Below are positions 1-9,015 of a DNA stretch of 64,000 nucleotides, one piece after another. Position 1 is the first letter of the stretch, and each line of letters starts with the position of its first letter. Location: contig NZ_CP040174.1 in the NCBI RefSeq assembly GCF_007858535.1, positions 2,542,001-2,606,000 of the forward strand, in the 5' to 3' direction. The notes under the pieces are model-generated. The model did no database searches, was not told the DNA's origin, and worked only from the letters and a program-made list of their open reading frames with translations. Source of the DNA: Arthrobacter sp. UKPF54-2 (GTDB lineage Bacteria > Actinomycetota > Actinomycetes > Actinomycetales > Micrococcaceae). The translations under genes and the position numbers were made by a program.

Positions 1-1
1 C

Positions 2-1486
2 CGGGCCGGAGCGATCCGGCCCACCACCCGGCAGCCCATCCTGCTGCACCACCCCGGTGACGCCGCCTGGTTCGAGGACCAGCGGGTGCTGCCGAACCTG
101 AGCCGGATCCGCGGCACCGTGGTCGCCGCGCCGCTGCCCGCCAACCAGGCCGGCCCCACCCCGGACGGCGCCGCCATCACCTCGCTGGTCCTCGCCGCCG
201 ACCCGGCCGTGCCGGCCGGCATCGCGCTGCTGGATGCCCCCGACGTCGACTCCATCTCCGATGACAACCGCCGGCTCGCGGGCCAGCTGCTCGCCGCTGC
301 GGACCTGTGGGTTTTCGTCACCACCGCCAACCGCTACGCCGACGCCGTGCCCTGGCGCCTCCTGCTCGACGCCGCCTCGCGCGACATCATGGTGGCCGTG
401 GTGCTCGACCGGGTGCCCCAGGCCGCCGAAGAAGAGGTCAGCGCCGATCTCCGTTCCATGCTCGGCCGCGAGGGCCTGGGCTCCGCCCGGCTGTTTGTGA
501 TTCCCGAGGTGGCCCTGGATGCCATGGGCATGCTGCCCGCCGTCGCCGTCGCCCCGCTGCGGAACTGGCTCCGGGAACTCGCCGCCGACGCCGCCGGCCG
601 AGCGGCGATCGCCCGGCGGACGCTCAACGGCACGGTCAAGGCCCTCGGCGGGCGCGTGGGTGCCGTAGCGGAAGCCGTACGCGCCCAGCACCGCGCGGCT
701 GAGCTGCTGGGCAGCGATGCCAGCAACGCCTACGAAGAGGCGGTGGGCAGGATCCTCGATGCCACCAAGGACGGCGCCCTGCTCCGCGGCGAAGTCCTGG
801 CCCGGTGGCAGGACTTCGTAGGCACCGGCGAATTCTTCCGGGTCATGGAGCAGAACATCGGCCGCCTGCGGGACCGGATGGGTGCGTTCTTCCGCGGTGA
901 GCCCACCCCGGCCGTTCGCGTGGAGACAGCCATCGAAACCGGGCTGCAGGCGGTGATCTTGGACGAGGCAGCCAACGCCGCCGAAGAGGCTGACCAGCGC
1001 TGGCGCTCGGACCCGGCCGGCCGGCAGCTGCTCGGCACCGACGACCTCTCGGGCACCAGCGAAGGCTTTTCCGACGCCGTCGCCGCCGAGATCCGGGCCT
1101 GGCAGGGCAGCCTGATGGAGCTGATCCGCACCGAGGGCCAGGGCAAGCGCAGCCAGGCGCGCTGGCTCTCCTTCGGCATCAACGGCCTGGGCGCGGCCCT
1201 GATGATCGTCGTCTTCTCCATGACCGCGGGCCTGACCGGCCTCGAGATCGGCGTGGCGGGCGGCGCCGCCGTCGTCGGCCAGCGGGTGCTCGAGGCCGTC
1301 TTTGGCGAAGACGCCGTGCGCCGCCTCGCCAAGACCGCACGCGAGGACCTGCAGGCCCGCTGCCGGCGCCTCCTCCGGGCCGAAAGCCGGCGCTTCCTGG
1401 ACCGGCTGGACGCCTCCGGCGCGGTTCCGCCGGCAGCCCTCGCGGAGCAGGCAGAAGCCCTTGGCAAGCTGGCAGGCACGGCATGA
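2..1486 (+). CDS. Dynamin-like GTPase, 5' end outside the window (partial)
   Basis: The frame is open from base 2, so the GTG at 86 is probably internal. The first visible residues contain RPTT, the switch I (G2) threonine region. The G3 motif follows at about 233 (DAPDVDS, a DxPD core). No NKxD is obvious; the equivalent strand reads VLDRVPQ. A hydrophobic stretch encoded around 1195-1290 looks like membrane segments near the C-terminus, as in bacterial dynamin-like or YfjP-type GTPases that bind or remodel membranes. The P-loop must lie upstream. The stop overlaps the next gene's start as ATGA, so the two are probably co-translated. The family assignment rests mainly on similarity to the complete neighbour; substrate and role are unknown. 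Confidence 0.75.
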   Translation, partial: RAGAIRPTTRQPILLHHPGDAAWFEDQRVLPNLSRIRGTVVAAPLPANQAGPTPDGAAITSLVLAADPAVPAGIALLDAPDVDSISDDNRRLAGQLLAAADLWVFVTTANRYADAVPWRLLLDAASRDIMVAVVLDRVPQAAEEEVSADLRSMLGREGLGSARLFVIPEVALDAMGMLPAVAVAPLRNWLRELAADAAGRAAIARRTLNGTVKALGGRVGAVAEAVRAQHRAAELLGSDASNAYEEAVGRILDATKDGALLRGEVLARWQDFVGTGEFFRVMEQNIGRLRDRMGAFFRGEPTPAVRVETAIETGLQAVILDEAANAAEEADQRWRSDPAGRQLLGTDDLSGTSEGFSDAVAAEIRAWQGSLMELIRTEGQGKRSQARWLSFGINGLGAALMIVVFSMTAGLTGLEIGVAGGAAVVGQRVLEAVFGEDAVRRLAKTAREDLQARCRRLLRAESRRFLDRLDASGAVPPAALAEQAEALGKLAGTA

Positions 1487-3099
1487 ACCGCCACGGCGCC
1501 GCCCGCGAGGCCTCGCAGCTGCACCGCCGGCTGGAAGCCCTGGACGAGGCCCGGCAACTGGCCGCGGGCGCCCTGCCCGAAGAGACGCTGGACGAGGTGC
1601 TCGAGGTCCTGGAACGGGCGAGTTCCCGACGCTCGCTCTCGGCGGAGCACACCGTGGTGGGCTTCTTCGGCGCGACCGGGAGCGGCAAGTCATCGCTCTT
1701 CAACGCCGTCAGCGGGGCCGAGATCGCCACGGCGGCCGCCCGGCGCCCCACAACCTCCGAACCCCTCGCCGGCATCTGGGGCGCGGACGGCAGCGAAGCA
1801 CTGCTGGACTGGCTCGAGGTCCGCAACCGGCACCACGCCGACGCCGTGCCCGGATTCGCCGATGAGACCACCGGGCTGATCCTGCTCGACCTGCCCGACT
1901 TCGACTCGACCCGCTCGGAAAACCGGGAGATCGTCCAGCGCATGGTGGGGCTCGTGGACGTGCTGGTCTGGGTGCTGGACCCGCAGAAATACGCCGACGC
2001 CGCGGTGCATAACGACTTCCTCACCCCGCTCGCCTCCCACGCGGCCGTCATGCTGGTGGTGCTCAACCAGGTGGACCGGCTGCCCGATCACGAGATCCGT
2101 CCGGTGCTGGAGTCGCTCAAGGCCATCCTGGCGCGGGACGGGCTGGGCAAGGTCCAGGTGCTGGGCGCCTCGGCTTTGGTCGGCACCGGCGTGGACAAGG
2201 TCCGGGCCGCGATCCGGCAGGTCGCCATGCAGCGGCTGGCGCTCTCGCAGCGGCTCGCGGCGGACGTGGACCGGGCCGCGGAACGGCTCACCGAGGCCTC
2301 AGGCGCCGGCGAAGCCGCCGGCGTGAAGGCCGGCACCCGGGACCGGCTGGCCCGCGAGCTGGCCGTGGCCGCGAACGTGCCGCTGGTGGTCGACGCCGTG
2401 GCGCGCTCCTACCGGCAGGAGGCCACCCGCCGCACCGGCTGGCCCGTCACCCGCTGGCTGGTCCGGTTCCGGCCGGACCCGCTGCGGCGGCTGAACCTGC
2501 GCCGGGAGGGGGAGCGGCCGGAGCTGAACCGGACTTCGCTGCCGCCCGCCGGAGCCCCGGAGCGGGCCCGCACCGACGCCGCCGTGCGGCAGTTTGCCGA
2601 CGCCGCGTCCGACGGCGCCCCCGGGCCCTGGCGGGCGGTCATCCGCGGGGCTGCCCGGGAAGGAAGGGAGCGGCTCCCCGACGCCCTGGACCAGGCCATT
2701 GCCGGCACGGACCTCAAGGCAGGCCGCGGCTCGTGGTGGTGGACCGCCTTCAATGTCGTCCAGTGGCTGGGCCTGCTCACCGCTCTCGGCGGTCTCGGCT
2801 GGCTTGGGGTACTGGCGGCCCTGGCGTACTTCCAGCTGCCGGTGCCGGAAGTTCCGCGGGTTCAGGGCTGGCCCGTCCCGACCGTGCTGGTGGCAGGGGG
2901 CGTGCTGCTGGGCATCGTGCTGGCCGTCGCGGCAAGATTCATTGCCGGCGCCGCGGCGCGTGCCCGCGCGGCGGCGGCCGGCAGACGGCTGCGAGGCTCC
3001 GTTGCCGCCGTCGCGGAGGATCTGGTGGTGGACCCGGTGGAGCTGGAAGTCAGCCGCCTCCGGTCCTTCAACGCCGCACTGAAGTCCGCCGCGGGCTGA
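1483..3099 (+). CDS. Dynamin-like membrane GTPase, second of a tandem pair
   Basis: This 538-residue protein has a complete GTPase signature: P-loop GATGSGKS (63-70), switch I RPTT (88-91), G3 DLPD (136-139) and a G4-like NQVD (195-198). A helical middle region follows. Two hydrophobic segments near residues 415-440 and 460-485 could form a membrane hairpin, and the C-terminus is Arg/Ala-rich. This layout fits bacterial dynamin-like proteins, which often occur as adjacent pairs and act at membranes. The ATG overlaps the stop of the preceding GTPase. The pair probably forms a hetero-oligomer (inference from pairing in other dynamin-like systems). It is convergent with the DUF1697 gene, with 12 bases between stops. 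Confidence 0.82.
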   Translation: MNRHGAAREASQLHRRLEALDEARQLAAGALPEETLDEVLEVLERASSRRSLSAEHTVVGFFGATGSGKSSLFNAVSGAEIATAAARRPTTSEPLAGIWGADGSEALLDWLEVRNRHHADAVPGFADETTGLILLDLPDFDSTRSENREIVQRMVGLVDVLVWVLDPQKYADAAVHNDFLTPLASHAAVMLVVLNQVDRLPDHEIRPVLESLKAILARDGLGKVQVLGASALVGTGVDKVRAAIRQVAMQRLALSQRLAADVDRAAERLTEASGAGEAAGVKAGTRDRLARELAVAANVPLVVDAVARSYRQEATRRTGWPVTRWLVRFRPDPLRRLNLRREGERPELNRTSLPPAGAPERARTDAAVRQFADAASDGAPGPWRAVIRGAAREGRERLPDALDQAIAGTDLKAGRGSWWWTAFNVVQWLGLLTALGGLGWLGVLAALAYFQLPVPEVPRVQGWPVPTVLVAGGVLLGIVLAVAARFIAGAAARARAAAAGRRLRGSVAAVAEDLVVDPVELEVSRLRSFNAALKSAAG

Positions 3100-3111
3100 G
3101 GGGCGCCGCGG

Positions 3112-3657
3112 CTAGCGTGCGCCCGGTGAGCCGGCGGCGTCGCGGACCTTGATCATGGTCCGCAGGTTCCGGGTGGTGGTGCTGGCCTTGTAGCGGGCCT
3201 TGGCGGAGAGCTTGCTGAACGGGCTCTCGAGGGTGCCGCCGGCCGGGGCGAGCCAGGCCACGGCTTCCGGTGCCAGCCGGGTCAACTCCACCGAGTCCAG
3301 TGCCCTGCCGGCGTCGTACAGTTCGGTAAGGATGTCCGGATCCGAGGACAGTGTGACGTAGCTGTGTGTGGCCTTGTCATCCGCGGGGTAGGGGCAGGCC
3401 TCCACCAGGGCGGCCACCTGGGCGGCGGTCAGCACCACCACCCAGGCGTCGTAACCGAAGGTCTCCCGCAGGCAGGCCTCGAACTCGGTTTTCACCCTGG
3501 CGGCGGGAAGTTCGCTCGAGAGCACCACGTTGCCGCTGGCCAGCAGCGTTGCCACGGCGGAGAACGGCCGTGATTTCAGGGCCGCCTTGAGGTCGGCCAT
3601 CTTGATGTTGATGCCGCCCACGTTGACCCCGCGCAGGAAGACCGCATAGCTGTTCAT
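3112..3657 (-). CDS. DUF1697 family protein
   Basis: This 181-residue protein opens with YAVFLRGVNVGG, the hallmark N-terminus of DUF1697, and continues with LASGNVVL. Length matches the family (about 180 residues). The function of the family is not established. I chose the ATG at 3657; a GTG two codons upstream (3663) is also in frame. It is a single-gene unit on the minus strand, downstream of the IclR gene and convergent with the dynamin-like pair. Confidence 0.82.
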   Translation of the reverse strand: MNSYAVFLRGVNVGGINIKMADLKAALKSRPFSAVATLLASGNVVLSSELPAARVKTEFEACLRETFGYDAWVVVLTAAQVAALVEACPYPADDKATHSYVTLSSDPDILTELYDAGRALDSVELTRLAPEAVAWLAPAGGTLESPFSKLSAKARYKASTTTRNLRTMIKVRDAAGSPGAR

Positions 3658-3693
3658 GGGCACAGCCTAGCGCTGCGGCTCAACGGCGGCGCG

Positions 3694-4413
3694 TCAGTCG
3701 TTGGTCTTGCGCAGCGCCTCGGTCAGGACGCGCGCCGCGTTGCAGACCACCTCGGCGTGAAGGCGGCCCGGCTGGCGGGTCAGGCGTTCGATCGGGCCGG
3801 AGATGGAGACGGCGGCGATCACCCGGCCGGAGGGCCCGCGGACGGGCGCTGACACGGAGGCGACCCCGGGTTCACGCTCGCCGAGGCTCTGGGCCCAGCC
3901 CCGGCGTCGTACCCCGGCCAGGACGGTGGGCGTGAAGCGGGCAGCCTGGAGGCCCTCGAGCAGGCGGTCGTGGTCCTCCCAGGCCAGCAGCACCTGGGCG
4001 GCGGAACCGGCCTTCATGGACAGCTGGGTGCCCACCGGGATGGTGTCCCGCAGGCCGATGGGGCGTTCGGCGGACGCCACGCAGACGCGCCAGTCGCCCT
4101 GGCGGCGGAAGATCTGGGCGCTTTCGCCAGTGGCGTCGCGCAGCTGCATCAGGACCGGTCCGGCGGTGGCGATCAGCCGGTCCTCACCGGCAGCCGAGGC
4201 AAGTTCCACCAGCCGGCTGCCGAGGACAAAACGGCCCTGGATATCGCGGCTGACGAGGCGGTGGTGGACCAGCGCCAGGGCCAGGCGGTGCACGGTGGGC
4301 CGGGCCAGCCCGGTCGCGGCCACGAGCTGCGCCAGGGTGGTGGGTCCGGCCTCGAGTGCGTCAAGCACATGGGCCGCTTTATCGATGACACCGACGCCAC
4401 TAGAATTGTCCAT
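3694..4413 (-). CDS. ndgR: IclR-family regulator of leucine biosynthesis (NdgR/LtbR type)
   Basis: This 239-residue IclR-type regulator has an N-terminal winged helix-turn-helix (LAQLVAATGLARPTVHRLAL) and a C-terminal effector domain. It closely matches my recollection of actinobacterial NdgR/AreB, beginning MDNSSGVGVIDKAA. NdgR in Streptomyces and LtbR in Corynebacterium control leuCD and related amino-acid genes and are encoded divergently from leuC, as here. The ATG at 4413 is preferred because the conserved N-terminus starts there; an in-frame TTG at 4434 lies inside a palindrome. Two overlapping palindromes between 4419 and 4443 suggest autoregulation together with leuC control. Confidence 0.9.
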   Translation of the reverse strand: MDNSSGVGVIDKAAHVLDALEAGPTTLAQLVAATGLARPTVHRLALALVHHRLVSRDIQGRFVLGSRLVELASAAGEDRLIATAGPVLMQLRDATGESAQIFRRQGDWRVCVASAERPIGLRDTIPVGTQLSMKAGSAAQVLLAWEDHDRLLEGLQAARFTPTVLAGVRRRGWAQSLGEREPGVASVSAPVRGPSGRVIAAVSISGPIERLTRQPGRLHAEVVCNAARVLTEALRKTND

Positions 4414-4418
4414 GTAAT

Positions 4419-4443
4419 GATATTGCCGTCTCAATATCTGAGA
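4419..4443. promoter_or_regulatory. Overlapping palindromes between ndgR and leuC, probable regulator operator
   Basis: GATATTG, six bases, CAATATC (4419-4438) is a perfect 7-bp inverted repeat. It overlaps a second one, TCTCA, five bases, TGAGA (4429-4443). The first begins six bases upstream of the regulator's ATG, so a bound protein would block its translation start or promoter. The position between an IclR regulator and its expected target leuC fits an NdgR/LtbR operator; binding itself is inferred. Confidence 0.6.
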
Positions 4444-4571
4444 TGCAAATCATTGCGCTGGCGCATCCGGCGGTTGGGCTGATTCAGTGGAGAGCATCAA
4501 CCCGCGGGAGCGGGACCACGCGCGGCGGCGAAGATAGACACGCGGCGAAGAGGCAGTGAAGGGAGCAGGCC

Positions 4572-6026
4572 GTGGCAAAGACATTGGCCGAGAAAGTCTG
4601 GGACGCACATGTGGTGCGCAAGGGGGACGGCGAAGGCGCCAACGCCCAGCCGGACCTCCTTTTCATCGACCTCCACCTGGTGCATGAGGTGACCTCCCCG
4701 CAGGCCTTCGAGGGACTGCGGCTCGCCGGCCGCAAGCTGCGCCGGCCGGACCTCACCATCGCCACGGAGGACCACAACACTCCCACGCTGGCCATCGACA
4801 AGCCAATCGCGGACCTGACCAGCCGGACCCAGATCGAGACCCTCCGCAACAACTGCAAGGAGTTCGGCGTCCGCCTGCACTCCCTCGGCGACGCCGAGCA
4901 GGGGATCGTGCACGTTGTCGGCCCGCAGCTGGGCCTCACCCAGCCGGGCATGACCGTGGTCTGCGGCGACTCGCACACCTCCACGCACGGCGCCTTCGGT
5001 GCGCTCGCGATGGGCATCGGCACCTCCGAGGTGGAGCACGTGATGGCCACCCAGACACTCTCGCTGAAGCCGTTTAAGACCATGGCCATCAATGTCGAGG
5101 GCACCCTGCGCCCCGGCGTGTCGGCCAAGGACATCATCCTGGCCGTGATTGCCAAGATCGGCACCGGCGGCGGCCAGGGCTACGTCCTCGAGTACCGCGG
5201 CTCCGCGATCCGGGCGCTCTCCATGGAGGCCCGGATGACCATCTGCAACATGTCCATCGAGGCCGGCGCCCGGGCCGGCCTGGTCGCCCCGGACCAGACC
5301 ACCTACGACTACATGCACGGCCGCCCGCACGCACCCCAGGGCGCGGACTGGGACGCCGCCGTCGAATACTGGAACACGCTGCGCACCGACGACGACGCGA
5401 CGTTCGACGCCGAGGTGGACCTCGACGCCGACACCCTGGAACCGTTTGTGACGTGGGGGACCAACCCCGGCCAGGGCGTGTCGCTGTCCGCCAGCGTCCC
5501 CTCGCCGGCGGACTTCGGCGACGAGAATGCCAAAGCCGCCGCGGAACGGGCGCTGCAGTACATGGGCCTCGAGCCCGGCACGCCGATGAAGGACATCCGG
5601 GTGGACACCGTGTTCCTCGGCTCCTGCACCAACTCCCGGATGGAGGACCTGCGGGCCGCCGCGGACATCATCCGCGGCCGCACCAAGGACCCGAACGTCC
5701 GGATGCTGGTGGTCCCCGGCTCCGCCCGCGTCCGGCTCGAGGCCGAGGCCGAGGGCCTGGACAAGGTCTTCACGGACTTCGGCGCCGAATGGCGGTTCGC
5801 CGGCTGCTCGATGTGCCTGGGCATGAACCCGGACCAGCTGGAGGTGGGGGAGCGCTGCGCCTCCACGTCCAACCGCAACTTCGAGGGCCGGCAGGGCAAG
5901 GGCGGCCGCACCCACCTCGTCTCGCCCGTGGTGGCGGCGGCGACGGCGGTGCGCGGGACGCTGAGTTCGCCGTCGGACCTGGAATCCGAGCCCGCCTCGG
6001 CCGGCCGCCGCGCCGGCGCCGCGTAG
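4572..6026 (+). CDS. leuC: 3-isopropylmalate dehydratase large subunit
   Basis: This 484-residue aconitase-family subunit isomerises 2-isopropylmalate to 3-isopropylmalate in leucine synthesis, together with LeuD. The three cysteines for the [4Fe-4S] cluster are visible: C352 in GSCTNSR, and C412 and C415 in [21 protein letters not shown] and the start [10 protein letters not shown] are typical of the family, and the length is usual. The start is GTG with an AGGGAG Shine-Dalgarno about seven bases upstream. leuD follows 42 bases later. The gene is divergent from the IclR regulator, which probably controls it through the palindromes at 4419-4443. Confidence 0.97.
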   Translation: MAKTLAEKVWDAHVVRKGDGEGANAQPDLLFIDLHLVHEVTSPQAFEGLRLAGRKLRRPDLTIATEDHNTPTLAIDKPIADLTSRTQIETLRNNCKEFGVRLHSLGDAEQGIVHVVGPQLGLTQPGMTVVCGDSHTSTHGAFGALAMGIGTSEVEHVMATQTLSLKPFKTMAINVEGTLRPGVSAKDIILAVIAKIGTGGGQGYVLEYRGSAIRALSMEARMTICNMSIEAGARAGLVAPDQTTYDYMHGRPHAPQGADWDAAVEYWNTLRTDDDATFDAEVDLDADTLEPFVTWGTNPGQGVSLSASVPSPADFGDENAKAAAERALQYMGLEPGTPMKDIRVDTVFLGSCTNSRMEDLRAAADIIRGRTKDPNVRMLVVPGSARVRLEAEAEGLDKVFTDFGAEWRFAGCSMCLGMNPDQLEVGERCASTSNRNFEGRQGKGGRTHLVSPVVAAATAVRGTLSSPSDLESEPASAGRRAGAA

Positions 6027-6068
6027 CGCCCGCCCGCACCGGTCCCCACCGCCAACGAAGGATCCGCC

Positions 6069-6671
6069 ATGGAAAAGTTCACCACCCACACCGGCATCGG
6101 TGTCCCGCTGCGCCAGAGCAACGTCGACACCGACCAGATCATCCCCGCCGTCTACCTCAAGCGCATCACCCGGACGGGGTTCGAGGACGCGCTGTTCTCC
6201 GCCTGGCGCAAGGACCCGGCCTTCATCCTGAACCAGGACCCGTTCAGCGCCGGTTCCGTGCTGGTCGCCGGACCGGACTTCGGCACCGGGTCCTCCCGCG
6301 AGCACGCCGTCTGGGCGCTGAAGGACTACGGCTTCAAGGCCGTGCTGTCCTCGCGCTTCGCGGACATTTTCCGGGGCAACTCGGGCAAGCAGGGCCTGCT
6401 GGCCGCCGAGCTCGCGCAGGACGATATTGAACTGATCTGGAAGGTGCTGGAAAACGCCCCGGGCACCGAGGTCACGGTGGATCTTGTCTCCAAGACGGTG
6501 CAGTGCGGCAACGTGGTCGCGCCGTTCGAGATTGACGACTACACGCGCTGGCGCCTGCTCGAAGGCCTGGACGACATCGGCCTGACCCTCCAGCATGAGG
6601 AGGACATCACCGCTTACGAGGCCACCCGGCCGGCCTTCAAGCCCACCACACTCCCGGCAAAGCTCTCCTAG
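6069..6671 (+). CDS. leuD: 3-isopropylmalate dehydratase small subunit
   Basis: This 200-residue swivel-domain partner of LeuC completes isopropylmalate isomerase. Family motifs are [13 protein letters not shown] near the N-terminus and [17 protein letters not shown] in the middle, with [10 protein letters not shown] beyond. Its TAG stop shares the CTAG at 6668-6671 with the stop of the convergent HNH gene. An 11-bp hairpin at 6689-6730, inside the end of that opposing gene, probably terminates the leuCD transcript. Confidence 0.97.
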   Translation: MEKFTTHTGIGVPLRQSNVDTDQIIPAVYLKRITRTGFEDALFSAWRKDPAFILNQDPFSAGSVLVAGPDFGTGSSREHAVWALKDYGFKAVLSSRFADIFRGNSGKQGLLAAELAQDDIELIWKVLENAPGTEVTVDLVSKTVQCGNVVAPFEIDDYTRWRLLEGLDDIGLTLQHEEDITAYEATRPAFKPTTLPAKLS

Positions 6672-8077
6672 CCCCGCCTGCACGTACCAGAGTGCCGCCA
6701 TCGAGTCGAAAGGCGCGACGGCGGCACTCTTTGCTTCGACGGGGGCCGATGGCGGAGCCAGGAGCGCAGTTGCGGCCGTGGGGCAACGCCCGTTCCCGGA
6801 AGCGGCGGGGCGGTGGAGTAGTAGGAGTGGCCGGTTGGCGTTGTGAGTTGGAGGGTGTGCCGGCTTCCCGGGCGGGTCTGGGCGTTCCAGCCGGGGGTTT
6901 CTTTGGTGTGGTTGCAGGCTTCGCAGAGTCCGGCGCCGTTGTTGCGGCTGGTGGTGCCGCCGTTGTGCCAGGGGACGATGTGGTCCAGGTGGCGGATGGG
7001 GGCGTCGCAGTAGGGGGTGCGGCAGGTGTGGTCCCGGGTTTGGACGAAGCGGCGCAGTCCGGGCGGGAAGAGCCGGGCACGGGAGTCCATGGCGACGAGT
7101 TCGCCGGTCGCCGGTGCGGTGTAGAGCCGGCGGAGCCAAACCCTCATCGCCTCGTTCCGGTTCCCGTTCTGCTCGAGGTCCGGGCCGGCGAGTGTCCGGG
7201 CCCACCCGGCGGGGACGATGCCGTAGCCGGGGAGCCGCGCGGGTTCGCTGTCGCCCTGGAACAGCGTTCGGTCGGTCATAACGAGCTGGATTTCGATGCC
7301 GCTGACCCCGCCGGCCTTGCCGGTGGTGCGTTCGACGAGGGTATCGGCCATGAGCTGGCCGCGGGGGCGGGTGTCCCCGTCGGAGCGCAGGGCGTCCGCG
7401 GCCCTGGTGAGTACCGCATGAATGGCGACGCCCGCGGCGACGGGCAGCAGGGCCGTGAGGTAGCACATGGTGTCCGGTGCCGGGCGGAGGCTGACGTGGC
7501 GCTCGGCGGCGGCGTGTGCGGCGCGCTGGGTGGCGGACCGCGGGTCCCGCCGGTACGCGGCGGCACGGGCCGCAGCGACAACCGCGCGGTCGCCGGCCCC
7601 GCTGAACGTTCCGGCGTCGGGCGCCAGTTCCTCGTCCACGGCGGCGCGGTCCGTTGCGGTCAGGCAGGCGGTCTCCCGCACCAGGAGCGTGGCGCGCCAT
7701 TCGTTGAGCTGCCCGGTTTCGAGGGCGGCGAGGGTGTGCGGCATCTCGGTGACCAAAGCTTTGGCCAACCCCAGCAACCGGCCGCCTTTGGCGGGGGATT
7801 CGCGCCGGGCAAGGGCAATCTGCGCGCCGACGCCGGCGCCGAGCTGCTCGGCCGGGACGCCGGCAAGGGCCTGTTCGCGGCGCCGACGCAAGTCAAAGTC
7901 AACAGCATGCCTGGCCTGGCGGGCGGCTAGGGCGGACTTCAGGTCCTCCAGCTCGCGTGTTTCGTCGATGAGGCCCGCGGCAGTGGCCGGAGCGGGGAGG
8001 GCGGCCACGATCCGCGCAAGGTCCGCGACCGTCACTCCTGCCGTTAGAGCCACGTTGGGCCCTTGCTTGCCGTCCAT
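6668..8077 (-). CDS. DUF222 / HNH endonuclease domain protein (13E12-like)
   Basis: This 469-residue protein has a helical DUF222 region over most of its length and a C-terminal HNH motif around residues 355-400. The latter contains [12 protein letters not shown], Asn-rich sequence, then [10 protein letters not shown]. Such proteins occur in multiple copies in Arthrobacter and mycobacteria (the 13E12 repeat family). Nuclease activity is assumed from the motif and the biological role is unknown. The Arg-rich C-terminal tail is encoded across the leuCD terminator, so those last residues may not be conserved. The stop overlaps the leuD stop in a shared CTAG. Confidence 0.85.
   Translation of the reverse strand: MDGKQGPNVALTAGVTVADLARIVAALPAPATAAGLIDETRELEDLKSALAARQARHAVDFDLRRRREQALAGVPAEQLGAGVGAQIALARRESPAKGGRLLGLAKALVTEMPHTLAALETGQLNEWRATLLVRETACLTATDRAAVDEELAPDAGTFSGAGDRAVVAAARAAAYRRDPRSATQRAAHAAAERHVSLRPAPDTMCYLTALLPVAAGVAIHAVLTRAADALRSDGDTRPRGQLMADTLVERTTGKAGGVSGIEIQLVMTDRTLFQGDSEPARLPGYGIVPAGWARTLAGPDLEQNGNRNEAMRVWLRRLYTAPATGELVAMDSRARLFPPGLRRFVQTRDHTCRTPYCDAPIRHLDHIVPWHNGGTTSRNNGAGLCEACNHTKETPGWNAQTRPGSRHTLQLTTPTGHSYYSTAPPLPGTGVAPRPQLRSWLRHRPPSKQRVPPSRLSTRWRHSGTCRRG
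6689..6730 (+). terminator. Intrinsic terminator of leuCD, inside the end of the HNH gene
   Basis: A perfect 11-bp inverted repeat, AGAGTGCCGCC (6689-6699) and GGCGGCACTCT (6720-6730), is followed by TTTGCTT. A short TCG/CGA pairing extends it inward. It lies 18 bases beyond the leuD stop. It also lies within the last codons of the opposite-strand HNH gene, so it is read antisense there. Confidence 0.75.
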
Positions 8078-8380
8078 GGAACCAAGTCAATCAGGCACCT
8101 GTGACAATTTAGGGTGGCCGGCCGCGGACTTGGCCCCGGCAGCATGTGCCGTCGGATCTTCTACGGCTTGGAGGTGCCATTGCTCTGGACGACGTAGAAG
8201 ATCGCCCCCGACGGTCACTCCATCGCAACGGTTGGCTTGCGCGGATGCAATCGGCGTTCCGGTATCGGTTCGCCGGCGTCTGCCGACCACACGGGCCCGG
8301 GAGAAGTCGGGCATTTACAATCGACTCCATGGGGAGCAGTCGTCCCGGACGGGCGACCACCGGCAGCCAGAGGAGCAGTT
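8078..8380. other. Intergenic stretch between the HNH gene and tspO
   Basis: These 303 bases separate two divergent genes. No convincing coding frame is seen; the in-frame extension upstream of tspO lacks conserved sequence. A TACAAT hexamer at 8316-8321 is a candidate -10 element for tspO, without a good -35. AGGAG at 8371-8375 is the tspO ribosome-binding site. Confidence 0.5.
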
Positions 8381-8887
8381 ATGAAAATCATGACCGTGGC
8401 GTGGACAGCGGCTGCGACGGCGGCTACCGCGGCGGCTGGGGGAGTGGCTACCGATCCCGACGGCGGATGGTACCTGGGGCTGCACAAACCTGACTGGCAA
8501 CCGCCTGCCATCGCATTTCCCGTGGTGTGGACCGCTCTTTACGCGGACCTGGCCGTGAGCTCCGCCGTCGCGCTGGACAGCGGTGCCGGGACAGACGCCG
8601 GAAGCACGATGAGGCAGCAGGAAATAGCCGCCTATCGGTCCGCCTTGGCGGTAAACCTCGTGCTCAATGCGTCGTGGAGCTGGCTTTTCTGGCGGGCCCG
8701 CCGGCCGTGGTTGGCCGCGGCCGAATGCGCCGTACTGACTGCGAGCAGCACAGATCTGGTGCGGCGGACTTACAAACTCAACCACCGCGCCGGGGTGGCC
8801 CTTGCCCCTTATGCCGCGTGGTGCGCTTTCGCCACCGCATTGTCGGCCGCGGTGGCGAGGCTGAACGGCGGAACAACGGCGAATTGA
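8381..8887 (+). CDS. TspO/MBR family membrane protein
   Basis: This 168-residue integral membrane protein matches the TspO/peripheral benzodiazepine receptor family. WYLGLHKPDWQPPAIAFPVVWT corresponds to the conserved W-x-KPxWxPPxxxFPxVWT block, followed by LY, then N-x-x-WSWLFW. Five membrane helices are expected. Family members bind porphyrins and have been linked to tetrapyrrole and stress signalling. ATG 8381 is chosen because AGGAG sits five bases upstream and the family alignment starts here. It stands alone, upstream of murA. Confidence 0.88.
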   Translation: MKIMTVAWTAAATAATAAAGGVATDPDGGWYLGLHKPDWQPPAIAFPVVWTALYADLAVSSAVALDSGAGTDAGSTMRQQEIAAYRSALAVNLVLNASWSWLFWRARRPWLAAAECAVLTASSTDLVRRTYKLNHRAGVALAPYAAWCAFATALSAAVARLNGGTTAN

Positions 8888-8931
8888 GCCTCAGGGAACG
8901 GACGATCCACGACGCCTGCCCCCGCGCCGTA

Positions 8932-8961
8932 TTTCAGATCGGTAACGCTAGCTCCTATGCT
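8932..8961 (+). promoter_or_regulatory. Candidate promoter of the murA operon
   Basis: TTTCAG (8932-8937) and TATGCT (8956-8961) are spaced by 18 bases, a plausible sigma-70-type pair 55 bases upstream of murA. The -10 lies between GCTCC (8951-8955) and GGAGC (8967-8971), which could form a small operator. Prediction from sequence only. Confidence 0.4.
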
Positions 8962-9015
8962 TAGCTGGAGCCTTTGTAAGGATTTGGGGGCGAGTAGTCG
9001 TGAGGAAACTGGTAA

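Noticed and set aside
4497..7700. Very long open frame antisense to leuC and leuD
   Set aside because: It mirrors well-supported genes on the other strand and has no domain; long antisense frames are expected in high-GC DNA.
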